Below are positions 29,840 to 38,840 of a DNA stretch of 64,000 bases, in pieces. Source of the stretch: Roseovarius marisflavi (GTDB taxonomy: Bacteria; Pseudomonadota; Alphaproteobacteria; Rhodobacterales; Rhodobacteraceae); assembly GCF_900142625.1 (NCBI RefSeq), contig NZ_FRBN01000008.1, positions 62,001 through 126,000 of the forward strand, read 5' to 3'. The notes below the pieces were generated by a model. That model worked only from the letters and a program-made list of their open reading frames with translations, did no database searches and was not told where the DNA came from. A program made the position numbers and the translations under genes. Positions within the stretch are counted from its first letter, which is position 1. Every line of letters starts with the position of its first letter.

Positions 29840-30907
29840 ATGACCATTCAATTCAACGACGAAACCTTCCGCGATGACTACTCCTTTCATAACTCGGAAT
29901 GGGCCATCAAACGGTTTCCATTTCCGTTCCACGAAGACAGCTACATGTATTCGGTGAACATGGAGCAACATCGCGGCGGGCCAGACGGATCGGTCTTTGA
30001 AAAGCGGTTCGATGTCGACGAACACTATGTCTCCGAGATGAAAGACCGCGCGCTGGTTCTGGCAGATGATCCGCTGCGATGCCAATCATTGCCGCATATG
30101 ACATTGGCGGGCTGGGACCTGCTTGAATTGATCATGGTCAGCAAGTCCGAGGATTATCCAGACCTGTTTGAGTTGCATCGCGACGGCAACGCATGGCGGT
30201 GGATCAATAAACCCCTGGGTATTGATCACAGCTTCACATTTCTTGACGAGGCCACCTTGCCCTATGGCCCGATGGAATACATCACACGGCAGGCACAGGG
30301 CGACTTTGCCGTGCTGGACCAGCGCGATGACAACCTGTGGATGGACGCAGGCATGGTGACGACCCAGGCCGACTGGTCGCTTGATTTCGACATCGGTATG
30401 AATTTCTTTGAATGGCACGCCCCGGTGCCGCTGGCCCATGAAAAGGGTATCTTCGTGCGGGCGCTCAAGTTTCTTTTGAACATCCAGCAAGGGTCGCCCG
30501 CGCGGCGCCTCAACTGGACGATGACGGTCAATCCGCTGCTTGATACCTCGCCGGAGAACTATCACAAATGGGGCATCCAAAAAACGACGCTGACGCCTGA
30601 AAACATCGGGGCAAAGCAACACTTGCGGGTGGAATTGCAGACCTTCTTCCGCCTGCCCCGCTCGAACGCTCTGGTGTTTCCGATCCGCTGCTACCTCTGC
30701 AGCTTTCAGGATCTGATGACGGTGCCCAAATGGGGGCGTCGGCTTCACCGTGTGATCCGGGATTTGCCCGATGAACTGGCAACCTACAAAGGTTTCATCG
30801 ACAATCGGCCGTTGATGCTGGATTACCTGTCGAAATTTGATGATGGCTTGCCCACATCGCCCGGAATCTGGCCTGACCTGGATGTTGAACCTGCCCTGCA
30901 AAAATAG
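29840..30907 (+). CDS. dmmC: Dimethylamine monooxygenase haem subunit (DmmC, DUF3445 / haem-dependent oxidative N-demethylase)
   Basis: A 355-residue DUF3445 protein. Family landmarks are LQTFFRLPRSNALVFPIRCY and the C-terminal KGFIDNRPLMLDYL; such proteins bind haem b and carry the oxygenase centre. With DmmA and DmmB it should demethylate dimethylamine. Start chosen at MTIQFNDE, with AGGAGAG eight bases upstream. No signal peptide, so cytoplasmic. Letter names follow operon order; the haem and flavin assignments rest on family knowledge. Confidence 0.84.
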   Translation: MTIQFNDETFRDDYSFHNSEWAIKRFPFPFHEDSYMYSVNMEQHRGGPDGSVFEKRFDVDEHYVSEMKDRALVLADDPLRCQSLPHMTLAGWDLLELIMVSKSEDYPDLFELHRDGNAWRWINKPLGIDHSFTFLDEATLPYGPMEYITRQAQGDFAVLDQRDDNLWMDAGMVTTQADWSLDFDIGMNFFEWHAPVPLAHEKGIFVRALKFLLNIQQGSPARRLNWTMTVNPLLDTSPENYHKWGIQKTTLTPENIGAKQHLRVELQTFFRLPRSNALVFPIRCYLCSFQDLMTVPKWGRRLHRVIRDLPDELATYKGFIDNRPLMLDYLSKFDDGLPTSPGIWPDLDVEPALQK

Positions 30908-30912
30908 CGCAA

Positions 30913-31641
30913 ATGCAGGGGGTCACGCAGTTCATCCGAGGCGCGCGTGTTCTTCTGGTCTTGCTCGCTCTGGGCCAATCGGCGCATGCACAGCCCTGTC
31001 GGCTTGCTTTGGTTCTTGCGCTTGATGTGTCAGGATCTGTTAATTCGGCAGAATACGCTCAGCAGGTCAACGGATTAGCCGCGGCCCTGAATGATCCGGA
31101 TGTCCGTGCGTTGATCATAGCTGGAACCGGCGCAGCAGTGTCACTGGCTGTGTTTGAATGGAGTTCGCGCAATCACCGGTATGTCATCCAACCCTGGACC
31201 ACTTTGGACAGCCATGTTGCCTTGGACCGCGCCATTCTGCGCATTCGGTCGCATCGAAAAATACGCGCCGGTTTGAAAACCGCACTTGGCACGGCTTTGT
31301 CGGTTGGGGCAACGATGTTGCAGGACAAAACCAATTGCTGGCAAAGCACGATTGATGTGTCCGGCGACGGCAAGAACAATATCGGGCCCTCACCAGCAGA
31401 TGCATATCGCTTGCCAGAATTTGAGCGGATTACCGTGAATGCCCTGGTTATAGGTGACCCATCAGATGCCCCTCGGGCCAATTCCAAACAGGCATTGCTG
31501 GACTATTACGAACGTGAAGTCATCCACGGCCCGGGATCGTTTGCAATGATGGCAAATGGGTATGAGGATTATGCCAACGCGATGCGCCGCAAGCTGATGA
31601 AGGAACTGGCCTTGCCAGTGCTTGGATGGGCTGACTTCTAG
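30913..31641 (+). CDS. Exported DUF1194 (von Willebrand A-like) protein
   Basis: A 242-residue protein with a signal peptide (about residues 1-26, cut after AHA-QPC) and a metal-ion-dependent adhesion site motif Asp38-x-Ser40-x-Ser42 (LALDVSGSV) at the start of the mature domain. TCW and SGDGKNNIG also fit the DUF1194 pattern common in Rhodobacterales. It begins five bases after the dmmC stop, so it appears part of that operon, though an exported VWA-like protein has no obvious place in DMA oxidation. Confidence 0.8.
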   Translation: MQGVTQFIRGARVLLVLLALGQSAHAQPCRLALVLALDVSGSVNSAEYAQQVNGLAAALNDPDVRALIIAGTGAAVSLAVFEWSSRNHRYVIQPWTTLDSHVALDRAILRIRSHRKIRAGLKTALGTALSVGATMLQDKTNCWQSTIDVSGDGKNNIGPSPADAYRLPEFERITVNALVIGDPSDAPRANSKQALLDYYEREVIHGPGSFAMMANGYEDYANAMRRKLMKELALPVLGWADF

Positions 31642-31698
31642 CTTTGCTGTGTGTGACTGATGAGGGGTTCAGATCCAACGCGGCGACCGCGTCAGATC

Positions 31699-31734
31699 TG
31701 CACCGGCTAAGCGTGGAGGCCATTAGCCGGTGCA
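31699..31734. terminator. Inverted repeat between the dmm operon and tmm (probable bidirectional terminator)
   Basis: TGCACCGGCTAA (31699-31710) and TTAGCCGGTGCA (31723-31734) are perfect 12-base arms around a 12-base loop. A shorter hairpin, ACGCGG-CGA-CCGCGT, lies just before it at 31678-31692. Genes on both sides converge on this spot. No T-run is present. Confidence 0.55.
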
Positions 31735-31751
31735 ACCCCAGATAAGAAGCC

Positions 31752-33101
31752 TCAGGCTTGCTTTTCGGTTTGAAGATAACTCTCAAGACTATCGTCAAGC
31801 GCGTCGACCCAAGGCGTGTGATGCGCCGGGGCCATGGTGCCGGTCATCGGGCTGACATAGCCGTGGTTCCGGAATTCCATGATTGCCTGTTTCTTGTGCT
31901 TCTTCCATTTGAAGAACGCGTCGTTTGACGCATCAATATCAAAGGAAGGATAGTCGGTTTCATCAATCAGTTCAGCCGTATAGCCCCCCTGATATTTGAT
32001 ACATGCATAATCATCTTCCAGGGCATCTTCTTCTGCCTGGCGCCGTTTCCAGTCGGCTTCCATCTCGGCGGCACCCGGCAAATCAATCAGGCCCATGATC
32101 GCATCGCGTACCCACCAGGCCTGAGCATCGAACATGTTGAAGGTGTACCACTGGTCCTGCATCCCGAGATAGAACATGTCGGGGTTGCCGGTATAAACCA
32201 CGCCTTTGTAGAGATCGTTTGCCGCCAACCGATTCGCGGTTTTGAGGCGCAGATCGTCCGGCAGGAACGGGAAATGGTGGCGATATCCGGTACAAAGAAT
32301 GATCGCATCGACCTCTTTGGATGTCCCGTCAATGAAGTGCGCGGTATGTCCATCCACGTGATCAAGCGCAGGAACCTCTTGCCAGTTTTCAGGCCAATCA
32401 TAGCCCATTGGCGCGGTACGATGGGCCACCGTGACCGACTTGCAGCCGTATTTCCAGCACTGGCTGCCGATGTCTTCGGCAGAATATGAGGTGCCGAGGA
32501 TCAGGATATCCTTGCCCTCGAACTCGCGGGCTTCGCGGAAATCATGCGCGTGCAGGATGCGGCCCTGGAACGTTTCGAACCCCGGATAGTGGGGAACATT
32601 CGGAAAGCTGAAGTGACCAGACGCGACAATCACGTGATCGAAATGTTCACGGGTTTCGCTGTCGTCTTCGCAATCGCGAGAGGTGACCTCGAATCCACCG
32701 TCGATTGCCCGGACATCGCGAACCACTGTATTGAATTTAATGTACTTTCTGACATCTGCCTTTTCCACCCGGCCTTTGATGTAATCAAACAAGACGGCGC
32801 GCGGGGGATAGCTTGCGATGGGTTTTCCAAAATGCTCTTCAAAGGAATAGTCGGCAAATTCCAACCCTTCTTTCGGGCCGTTGGACCAGAGGTAGCGATA
32901 CATCGACCCGTGGCACGGGTTGCAATGCTCGTCTACGCCGGTCCGCCATGTGTAATTCCACAGGCCGCCCCAATCCGACTGTTTTTCATAACAAACGATG
33001 TCCGGGATCTCCGCACCATTTGCCGCGGCCGATTGAAAGGCGCGAAGTTGTGCAAGGCCGGACGGTCCGGCCCCGATGATGCAGATACGCTTCTTTGACA
33101 T
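31752..33101 (-). CDS. tmm: Trimethylamine monooxygenase (Tmm), flavin-containing monooxygenase
   Basis: Oxidises trimethylamine to TMAO with NADPH and O2. It is 449 residues, the length of bacterial Tmm. The FAD motif GAGPSG is at residues 10-15, the FMO fingerprint FxGxxxHxxxF at 178-188 ([11 protein letters not shown]), and the NADPH motif GTSYSAED at 203-210. Further Tmm-like stretches are [12 protein letters not shown] and [16 protein letters not shown] [17 protein letters not shown] precedes the ATG. It is transcribed towards the dmm operon, away from a region with TTGGTTC repeats. Confidence 0.92.
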   Translation of the reverse strand: MSKKRICIIGAGPSGLAQLRAFQSAAANGAEIPDIVCYEKQSDWGGLWNYTWRTGVDEHCNPCHGSMYRYLWSNGPKEGLEFADYSFEEHFGKPIASYPPRAVLFDYIKGRVEKADVRKYIKFNTVVRDVRAIDGGFEVTSRDCEDDSETREHFDHVIVASGHFSFPNVPHYPGFETFQGRILHAHDFREAREFEGKDILILGTSYSAEDIGSQCWKYGCKSVTVAHRTAPMGYDWPENWQEVPALDHVDGHTAHFIDGTSKEVDAIILCTGYRHHFPFLPDDLRLKTANRLAANDLYKGVVYTGNPDMFYLGMQDQWYTFNMFDAQAWWVRDAIMGLIDLPGAAEMEADWKRRQAEEDALEDDYACIKYQGGYTAELIDETDYPSFDIDASNDAFFKWKKHKKQAIMEFRNHGYVSPMTGTMAPAHHTPWVDALDDSLESYLQTEKQA

Positions 33102-33124
33102 ATTGTTGTCTCCCTGGTTTGAAT

Positions 33125-33159
33125 GGAACCAAAATTATTATGTGGTTCTTTTTGGTTCC
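33125..33159. promoter_or_regulatory. TTGGTTC operator-like repeats between tmm and the signal-less binding protein
   Basis: GGAACCAAAA (33125-33134) and TTTTGGTTCC (33150-33159) form a perfect ten-base inverted repeat, with one more TGGTTC at 33143-33148 in the spacer. The same TTGGTYC word occurs many times in the GntR/transporter control region at 35.4-35.6 kb. It lies between two divergent starts, so a regulator bound here could control both tmm and the next gene. Confidence 0.5.
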
Positions 33160-33186
33160 CAACATTGAGCCGATTCCTATACCAAT

Positions 33187-34560
33187 ATGTCAACACCAAT
33201 TAGCACCTGCCGCGATATTTCTGTCTTGGCCGCCACCGAAGAGCGTGTAAAAGAGCATATGGAGTCATCAAGTTTTGCACAGCGACTGGCCGTTTCCGGC
33301 TCGATGCCACGATTGTCGGTGGGGATGGCGAAAACTGTTGATATCGGTTTTCTCGCGCCGCTTTCTGGCCAGGTTGAATCCTGGGGATTGCCCGGACTTC
33401 ACGGGTGTCGCATTTGGGAACAGTGGATCAACAACGCAGGCGGCCTTTTGTTTGGCGGGCGACGGTATCCGATTTCCATACATGCCCATGATTGTGGCAG
33501 TGATCCCAAAGAGGCGCTCGAAGGCGCCAGGGAACTGGTGCAGACCCACGACATCAAACTGATGATGATGCTTGGCGGTGACAGCTTTGCGGCTGTGTCA
33601 AACTTTCTGCGGGATCGGCGTATCCTGACATCGACGCTCCTGCCAAGCGATCTGTCGCCAGACACCCCCTATCTGATTGCGCCCAGTGAGGTGCACCCGA
33701 TCTATGTGGTGACCGGGGTTGACTGGCTGGCGCGGCAGCGGCCCGAGCTAAAGACCGTGGCACTTTGCGCTCAGCAGGATGGCATGGGCCTGCCGTCTTT
33801 GGCGACCTATCGCGCGGCCTTTAGGGCGGCCGGGATCAAGATCGTCAAGGAAACGCAATACCCTGCCGAAGGCGGCGATGTTGCCGCGATCGTACAGCCG
33901 ATGCTGGATCAAAACCCGGATATTCTGTGCTGGTGCACAAGCTATACGCCGATGGTGCACGCCATGACGGAATATGCTTTTGCGGCCAATTACAAAGGCC
34001 AGATATTGACCTGTACGCTGGATCACTACGAAGCGCTTGTTGCAAAAACCAGCCCTGAGTTCATGGAGGGCGTTGTCTTTCAGTTTCCTGATTTCGACGA
34101 TCCGGCGCTTCGGGAAAAGGCGTTCTTTTTCAACCAGCCCAACGTGTTTTATGAAGAATACAACAACCGCTTTCCCAACAGCTGGAGCGCGGTGAGCTGG
34201 GAGTATGCGGCGATTCTCGACATCTGGCATGCCGCTGTCGAAAAGGCCGATACCGTTAGCCCGATGTCTGTTCTGGCCGCGATGAAGCAGCTGGGCCACG
34301 TCACCCACGCCTTTGGCCACGCGGAATGGTGGGGGCAGGATGTGTTCGGAATCGACAATGCCCTGATCGGCGATTGGCCGGTGGTCACGGTGCAGGATGG
34401 CAAGGCACGGATCGTCGAATTCGGGTCGATCCCGAAATGGCTGGCCGCGCATAGCGACCTGTTGAAATCCGAGATGACAAATCTGGGCCAGATGTGGGAA
34501 CAACGCCTCGGCCGCTCTGTTCAAAGCCCCGCGCTTGGCACCCGCAGCATCAAGGTCTGA
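33187..34560 (+). CDS. Amide/urea-type periplasmic-binding-fold protein without an export signal
   Basis: About 457 residues; the body from KTVDIGFLAPLSG onward matches the Tat-exported binding protein at 35671-36960 along its whole length (shared blocks include TLLPSDLSPDT, EVHPIY, EGVVFQFPDFDDPAL, GIDNALIGDWPVV). Instead of a leader it has a charged, non-hydrophobic N terminus (ATEERVKEHMESSS), so it should stay in the cytoplasm. That arrangement resembles AmiC, the ligand sensor of amidase operons, more than a transport protein. The start is uncertain: no Shine-Dalgarno at this ATG, and ATGs at 33259 and 33304 are alternatives, none of which gives a signal peptide. Confidence 0.75.
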   Translation: MSTPISTCRDISVLAATEERVKEHMESSSFAQRLAVSGSMPRLSVGMAKTVDIGFLAPLSGQVESWGLPGLHGCRIWEQWINNAGGLLFGGRRYPISIHAHDCGSDPKEALEGARELVQTHDIKLMMMLGGDSFAAVSNFLRDRRILTSTLLPSDLSPDTPYLIAPSEVHPIYVVTGVDWLARQRPELKTVALCAQQDGMGLPSLATYRAAFRAAGIKIVKETQYPAEGGDVAAIVQPMLDQNPDILCWCTSYTPMVHAMTEYAFAANYKGQILTCTLDHYEALVAKTSPEFMEGVVFQFPDFDDPALREKAFFFNQPNVFYEEYNNRFPNSWSAVSWEYAAILDIWHAAVEKADTVSPMSVLAAMKQLGHVTHAFGHAEWWGQDVFGIDNALIGDWPVVTVQDGKARIVEFGSIPKWLAAHSDLLKSEMTNLGQMWEQRLGRSVQSPALGTRSIKV

Positions 34561-34567
34561 CGCCGCC

Positions 34568-35296
34568 TTACAGGTCCTGTAGCAACAGTTGCTGTTCTTC
34601 GACCAGGTGCAGCTTTATGAATTCTACCGCCGATGCGACGTCCCGCGATGCGATGGCATTGAACAGCGTATTGTAGCGCTTTTGATAATCCTGCATGCGT
34701 TTGGGCGTCAGAGCACGACGGCGCAGTTTGTTGCGAAAACTCTGACGATAGGTCTCGATGGCAAGGTTATAGCAAGAGGCAAGAAGCGGGTTGCCCGTAC
34801 CCTCGGCAATCTGGGTGTAGAGACGCTCTTCCAGCTCGATGAAGTCGTCCACACTGGTTTGAACGGCCTCAATTTGCGATAGCGTATTGGACAGTTCGGT
34901 GATCATGCGGGGCGTCATGTTGATCACGGCCAGGCGCACGATTTCCGGCTCAAGAATACCGCGCACCACCAGATGGTTTAGCGGGCTGGTATCATCGGCA
35001 ACGGTATTGGTCTCCACATTGCGCGGCGCGTTGGATTGGTACGTGACAAAACTCCCAGAGCCGGCGCGCCGACGGATGACATCATGGGTTTCCAGAACAT
35101 CAAGCGCCTCTCGCACCGTGTTGCGGGCAACGCCAAGTTCGGTGGCCAGGGTGCGTTCGGACGGCAGGCGCGCGTCCAGAGTGTATTCATCTGACTTGAT
35201 CCGCGCGAACAGCGTATCAACAACGGTCTGCACCGTTGCGCCAATTGGCTGTTCAGAGACAATTCTGGCGGTCTTGTCAGCAATGGGCTTGTTCAT
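34568..35296 (-). CDS. GntR-family regulator, FCD (FadR/VanR) subgroup
   Basis: About 242 residues: an N-terminal winged helix (LPSERTLATELGVARNTVREALDVLE) and an all-helical FCD effector domain (VRGILEPEIVRLAVINMTPRMI, ERLYTQIAEGTGNPLLASCYN). Such regulators usually repress a neighbouring catabolic or transport operon until a small acid or amide binds. It is divergent from the transporter genes and convergent with the signal-less binding protein, separated from the latter by 7 bases. ATG with GAGG upstream was preferred to a GTG two codons earlier that overlaps that site. Confidence 0.87.
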   Translation of the reverse strand: MNKPIADKTARIVSEQPIGATVQTVVDTLFARIKSDEYTLDARLPSERTLATELGVARNTVREALDVLETHDVIRRRAGSGSFVTYQSNAPRNVETNTVADDTSPLNHLVVRGILEPEIVRLAVINMTPRMITELSNTLSQIEAVQTSVDDFIELEERLYTQIAEGTGNPLLASCYNLAIETYRQSFRNKLRRRALTPKRMQDYQKRYNTLFNAIASRDVASAVEFIKLHLVEEQQLLLQDL

Positions 35297-35670
35297 CTTC
35301 ACCTCGAGTCAGTGCACGCATCATAGCCGTTCTCACGTCTGGATTGCACCGAGCAAATTCCTGGCACCGAAGACTGGTGGATTTTTGGTCACCCGTCTCA
35401 TTTGCCTGAAAATAGGGATAACCTTTGGAATAAAAAAGGGAAAACAAAGTATTGGTTCAAGAAAAAGGACCAAATTTAGACCAAAAATAAGAGATATGGT
35501 GAATTAAGGACCGATTTTCTTTGCAGAACCTAGAATGTCTGTTAGCGTTCGTAACCAAAGAGGACCAATTTTCACTAAGCGGTACTATTTTTCACTGAGC
35601 CGGTACGCATTTAAGAATGGTCCTCAAGAGAATCGCCCAAAAAGATGGCGACAACATGGGAGAAGAAAAA
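35297..35670. promoter_or_regulatory. Control region with TTGGTC-like box array and 20-bp tandem repeat
   Basis: This 374-base, AT-rich gap has no gene. It holds at least seven TTGGT(C) words in either orientation: 35385-35390, 35452-35458, 35467-35473, 35479-35484, 35508-35514, 35553-35558 and 35562-35568. Right after the last is a near-perfect tandem repeat of TTTTCACTAAGC-GGTAC (35569-35585) and TTTTCACTGAGCCGGTAC (35589-35606), period 20. These are strong operator candidates for the divergent GntR regulator. Confidence 0.6.
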
Positions 35671-36960
35671 ATGCTATCCAAGATCGTAAAGTCGGGTTTG
35701 ACGCGCCGAACCTTCCTGCAATCAACGGCGGCGGCTGCCGCCGCAAGTTCTTTGCCGCGCATGGCGCTTGCACAGGACAAGGTCATCAAGATCGGGTTTC
35801 TGGCCCCTTTGACCGGTGCTGTTGCGGCCTGGGGTAAACCGGGTCTCGACGGGTGCGAAATCTGGGCCGAGCGGGTCAATGCCGCGGGTGGCATCAAGTT
35901 GAGCGACGGCGACTACATGGTCGAATTCGTCGGTTACGACAACGAATATGACCCCGCCAAGGCGCGCACCGGCGCCACCAAGCTTATCCGCGAGGATGGC
36001 GTCAGCTTTATCATGATGCTGGGCGGCGATACATGGCCGGGCGTACAGCCTGTGGCGGACAAGACAGGCATGCTGTTCTCGACCCTGCTTCCGTCGGATC
36101 TGTCGCCTGACACGACAACGCTCATTGCCCCGGCCGAAGTTCACCCGATCTATAACGTGACCGGTGTTGAATGGCTGGCCGAGAACAAACCTGAGCTGAA
36201 AACTGCCGTGATGTGCGCGCAGGATGACGCGCTTGGCCTGCCCTCCGTGGCAACCTATCTTGCCGCGTTCGAGGCGGCAGGCATCGAGATGCTGGATGAG
36301 CCCCTCCTGTTTGACCCCGCGACCACCGATTTCGCCCCGGTCGTGACCAAGCTGATCGCCGGAAATCCCGATATCGTGTGCCTCGATACGTGCTATTCGG
36401 ATTACGTGCATCCCATTGCCGAACAGCTGTTCCAGCAGGGCTTCAAAGGTCAGATCATCAGCTGCACCGCGGATTTCTATGACCAGATGATTTCCAAGAC
36501 CTCGGAAGAGTTCATGGAAGGCTTCGTCTTCCAGTTTCCTGATTTCGACGATCCGGCGCTGAATGCGGATAACATCAACTTTAGCGACCCCAACGGCTTT
36601 TACGCCGAGTTCAACAAGCGCTTTCCGGGTCAATGGGGCGCGGTAAGCTGGGAATACGCCTCGATCATGGATCTGTGGAAGGCCGCCGCCGAAAAGGCCG
36701 GATCGGCAGAGCCCGACGCCGTGATCACCGCCATGAAGGACGGCCAGGGCAAACACGCCTTTGGCGACGCCGATTGGTGGGGTGAAGAGCTGTTTGGGAT
36801 CGACAACGCGCTTGTCGGTGACTGGCCGGTTGTGGCGATTGAAGGTGGCAAAGCCACAATCAAGGAGTTCCGCAATATTCCGGCGTGGTACGAAAAGCAC
36901 GGCGACCTTCTTGTGAAGCACATGCAGGCCTATGACCAGATGTGGAATCAGCGCGGCTGA
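35671..36960 (+). CDS. Tat-exported amide/urea-type ABC transporter substrate-binding protein
   Basis: About 429 residues. The leader carries a twin-arginine motif (GLTRRTFLQ, Arg12-Arg13), an alanine-rich core and a cleavage site after MALA. The mature domain is of the branched-chain amino acid/urea/short-chain amide class (IKIGFLAPLTGAVAAWG). The start at this ATG has GGGAG upstream; longer versions would put the twin arginine too far in. It leads an operon with two permeases and two ATPases. The ligand is not evident; a small amide, urea-like or amine-derived compound is plausible. Confidence 0.87.
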   Translation: MLSKIVKSGLTRRTFLQSTAAAAAASSLPRMALAQDKVIKIGFLAPLTGAVAAWGKPGLDGCEIWAERVNAAGGIKLSDGDYMVEFVGYDNEYDPAKARTGATKLIREDGVSFIMMLGGDTWPGVQPVADKTGMLFSTLLPSDLSPDTTTLIAPAEVHPIYNVTGVEWLAENKPELKTAVMCAQDDALGLPSVATYLAAFEAAGIEMLDEPLLFDPATTDFAPVVTKLIAGNPDIVCLDTCYSDYVHPIAEQLFQQGFKGQIISCTADFYDQMISKTSEEFMEGFVFQFPDFDDPALNADNINFSDPNGFYAEFNKRFPGQWGAVSWEYASIMDLWKAAAEKAGSAEPDAVITAMKDGQGKHAFGDADWWGEELFGIDNALVGDWPVVAIEGGKATIKEFRNIPAWYEKHGDLLVKHMQAYDQMWNQRG

Positions 36961-36970
36961 TTTCTGCAAC

Positions 36971-37004
36971 GGCGGCACAGGTGTCTGTGCCGCCGCGTTT
37001 TCTT
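36971..37004 (+). terminator. Rho-independent terminator/attenuator after the binding-protein gene
   Basis: GGCGGCACAG-GTGT-CTGTGCCGCC is a perfect ten-base stem with a tetraloop, followed by GCGTTTTCTT. It lies between the binding-protein stop and the first permease, so probably lets only part of the transcripts through. Confidence 0.75.
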
Positions 37005-37024
37005 GACATGAAGAGATTTAAACG

Positions 37025-37894
37025 ATGCTGGACCTTCTCGCGCAGACCGGCCTGAATGCTGTGTACGCTGCTAGCTATATCTCGCTTATCGCCGTGGGCC
37101 TCGTGCTTATATTCGGCGTTATGGGCGTGATCAACTTCGCCCATGGCGAGCTTTACATGGCGGGCGCCTATTCGGTCGTGCTGTTCTATTCCGATTTTGA
37201 ACTGCCGTTCATGATTGCCGTGGCGGCGGGGCTGTTGTTTGTCGGCTGTCTTGGTTTGCTGATGGAGCGGACGCTTTTCCGCCCGTTGAAGGACAACCCG
37301 CTTGGCGGCTTGGTGGCCTCGATCGGTTTCCTGATGATCATGCAGGCCCTGGCCAGCATGGGGTTCGGCGTGCGTATGGAGCATATTCCGCCGGTCACGC
37401 AGCATGTCATCGAGTTTTCCGAACGCGTGCGCCTGCCGATGGCCCGCCTGTTCGTGATCATCGCCGCAGTGGTTTTGCTGAGCGCGCTTTGGATATTCCT
37501 GAAGAAGACGCGGTTCGGCTGGGCGCTAAGGGCCGCCGCGCAAGACCCGGAAGCGGCGGCACTACAGGGCATTTCAATCAATCAGACCGCCCGCATCGCG
37601 ATGTTCATCGGCGCAGGGCTGGCCGGAATCGCCGGGGCCCTCACGGCCCCCTTGGTTTCGGTCAATCCGCATATGGGTCATTCGGTCATCGTCACGGCCT
37701 TCATCGTGATCATCGTCGGCGGGGTCGGGTCATTGGAGGGGGCGGTCATTGCCTCGGTCGTCTATGCGATTGTGCATACCTTCGTGACCACCTTCTTTGA
37801 CGGGGTGATTGCCGACATCACCGGGTTGAGCCTGATGTTGCTGGTACTCATCGTCAAGCCGACGGGCCTGTTCGGGAGTGCTGATCGTGCGTAA
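37025..37894 (+). CDS. Branched-chain-type ABC transporter permease 1 (LivH family)
   Basis: A 289-residue permease with about eight transmembrane segments and the LivH landmarks GLVLIFGVMGVINFAHGELYM near residues 25-45 and the late GGVGSLEGAVIASVVYAI. It pairs with the next gene to form the channel. Its stop codon lies downstream of the start of the next gene, so they are translationally coupled. Confidence 0.87.
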   Translation: MLDLLAQTGLNAVYAASYISLIAVGLVLIFGVMGVINFAHGELYMAGAYSVVLFYSDFELPFMIAVAAGLLFVGCLGLLMERTLFRPLKDNPLGGLVASIGFLMIMQALASMGFGVRMEHIPPVTQHVIEFSERVRLPMARLFVIIAAVVLLSALWIFLKKTRFGWALRAAAQDPEAAALQGISINQTARIAMFIGAGLAGIAGALTAPLVSVNPHMGHSVIVTAFIVIIVGGVGSLEGAVIASVVYAIVHTFVTTFFDGVIADITGLSLMLLVLIVKPTGLFGSADRA

Positions 37895-38840
37895 CTTTTT
37901 GATCTTTCTGGCCGGCGCTGCAGCCCTTCTTGCCTTGCCCCACGGCCTTAGCTTTTCGCAACAGGAAATTCTTGTTTTCCTGACGATCAACATCCTCTTG
38001 GTCTCGTCCTACCGGTTGCTGACCCTGACGGGTGAATGGTCGTTGGGGCATGTCGTGATCATGGGTGTCGGCGCCTATGCCTCGGCGCTTCTTACCAAGA
38101 AGCTTGGGGTTTACGTGCCTGTCAGCATCTTGCTCGGCGGGATAATTTCTGCGCTGCTGGCCGTCGTTCTGTCATTCCCTCTGTTTCGGATGAAGGGGTT
38201 CTATTTCCTCATCGGCAGCTTTGCCGCAGGTGAGATTATTCGGCTTCTGTGGAAGCGGTTTCGTGATCCCTTTGGCGGAGCCAAGGGCATCAAGGGAATC
38301 GACCCGATGCCGGATTTCTCGATCGGCATCTATGATTTCGATTTCTTCGAGCCGGTCAGCTATTACTACCTTGCGGTCGTGGTTGTCGCCGCGTGCCTGT
38401 GGATCCTCTGGCGGATCGAGCGAAGCCCGGTCGGCCTGACGTTTCACGCGGTCCACTGGCAGGATAAACTGGCCGAGGCCTCGGGTGTGAACCTGCGCGC
38501 TTATCGGACCCTTGCCTTTTCGATTGCCAGCGGCTTTGCCGGCATCAGCGGCGGCCTGCTTGCGCATTATATCGGTACGATCAATCCCAACAGCTTTGAT
38601 GTCGAAGTCATGGTGTTTGTCCTGACGTGGGCCATCGTCGGCGGCACCAGCACGTTTTACGGGCCGATTCTGGGCTGTATCGTCCTGACGGTTCTGAACG
38701 AAATCGTCCTGCGCGAATTGGGGTTCGAACAGATGCGCCCGCTGATTTACGGCGCGATCATGATCCTGTCGATCCTGTTCATGCCCAAAGGACTTGAGAG
38801 CGTGGTGCAGAAGATTTTCAGCCGGAGGGCCAAGCCATGA
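37887..38840 (+). CDS. Branched-chain-type ABC transporter permease 2 (LivM family)
   Basis: About 317 residues with eight or more transmembrane helices and LivM hallmarks (GEWSLGHVVIMGVGAYASALL; GGTSTFYGPILGCIVLTVL). I chose a GTG start that has CGGGAG eight bases upstream; a GTG three codons earlier overlaps that site. Its last bases overlap the following ATPase gene (ATGA). Confidence 0.85.
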   Translation: MRNFLIFLAGAAALLALPHGLSFSQQEILVFLTINILLVSSYRLLTLTGEWSLGHVVIMGVGAYASALLTKKLGVYVPVSILLGGIISALLAVVLSFPLFRMKGFYFLIGSFAAGEIIRLLWKRFRDPFGGAKGIKGIDPMPDFSIGIYDFDFFEPVSYYYLAVVVVAACLWILWRIERSPVGLTFHAVHWQDKLAEASGVNLRAYRTLAFSIASGFAGISGGLLAHYIGTINPNSFDVEVMVFVLTWAIVGGTSTFYGPILGCIVLTVLNEIVLRELGFEQMRPLIYGAIMILSILFMPKGLESVVQKIFSRRAKP

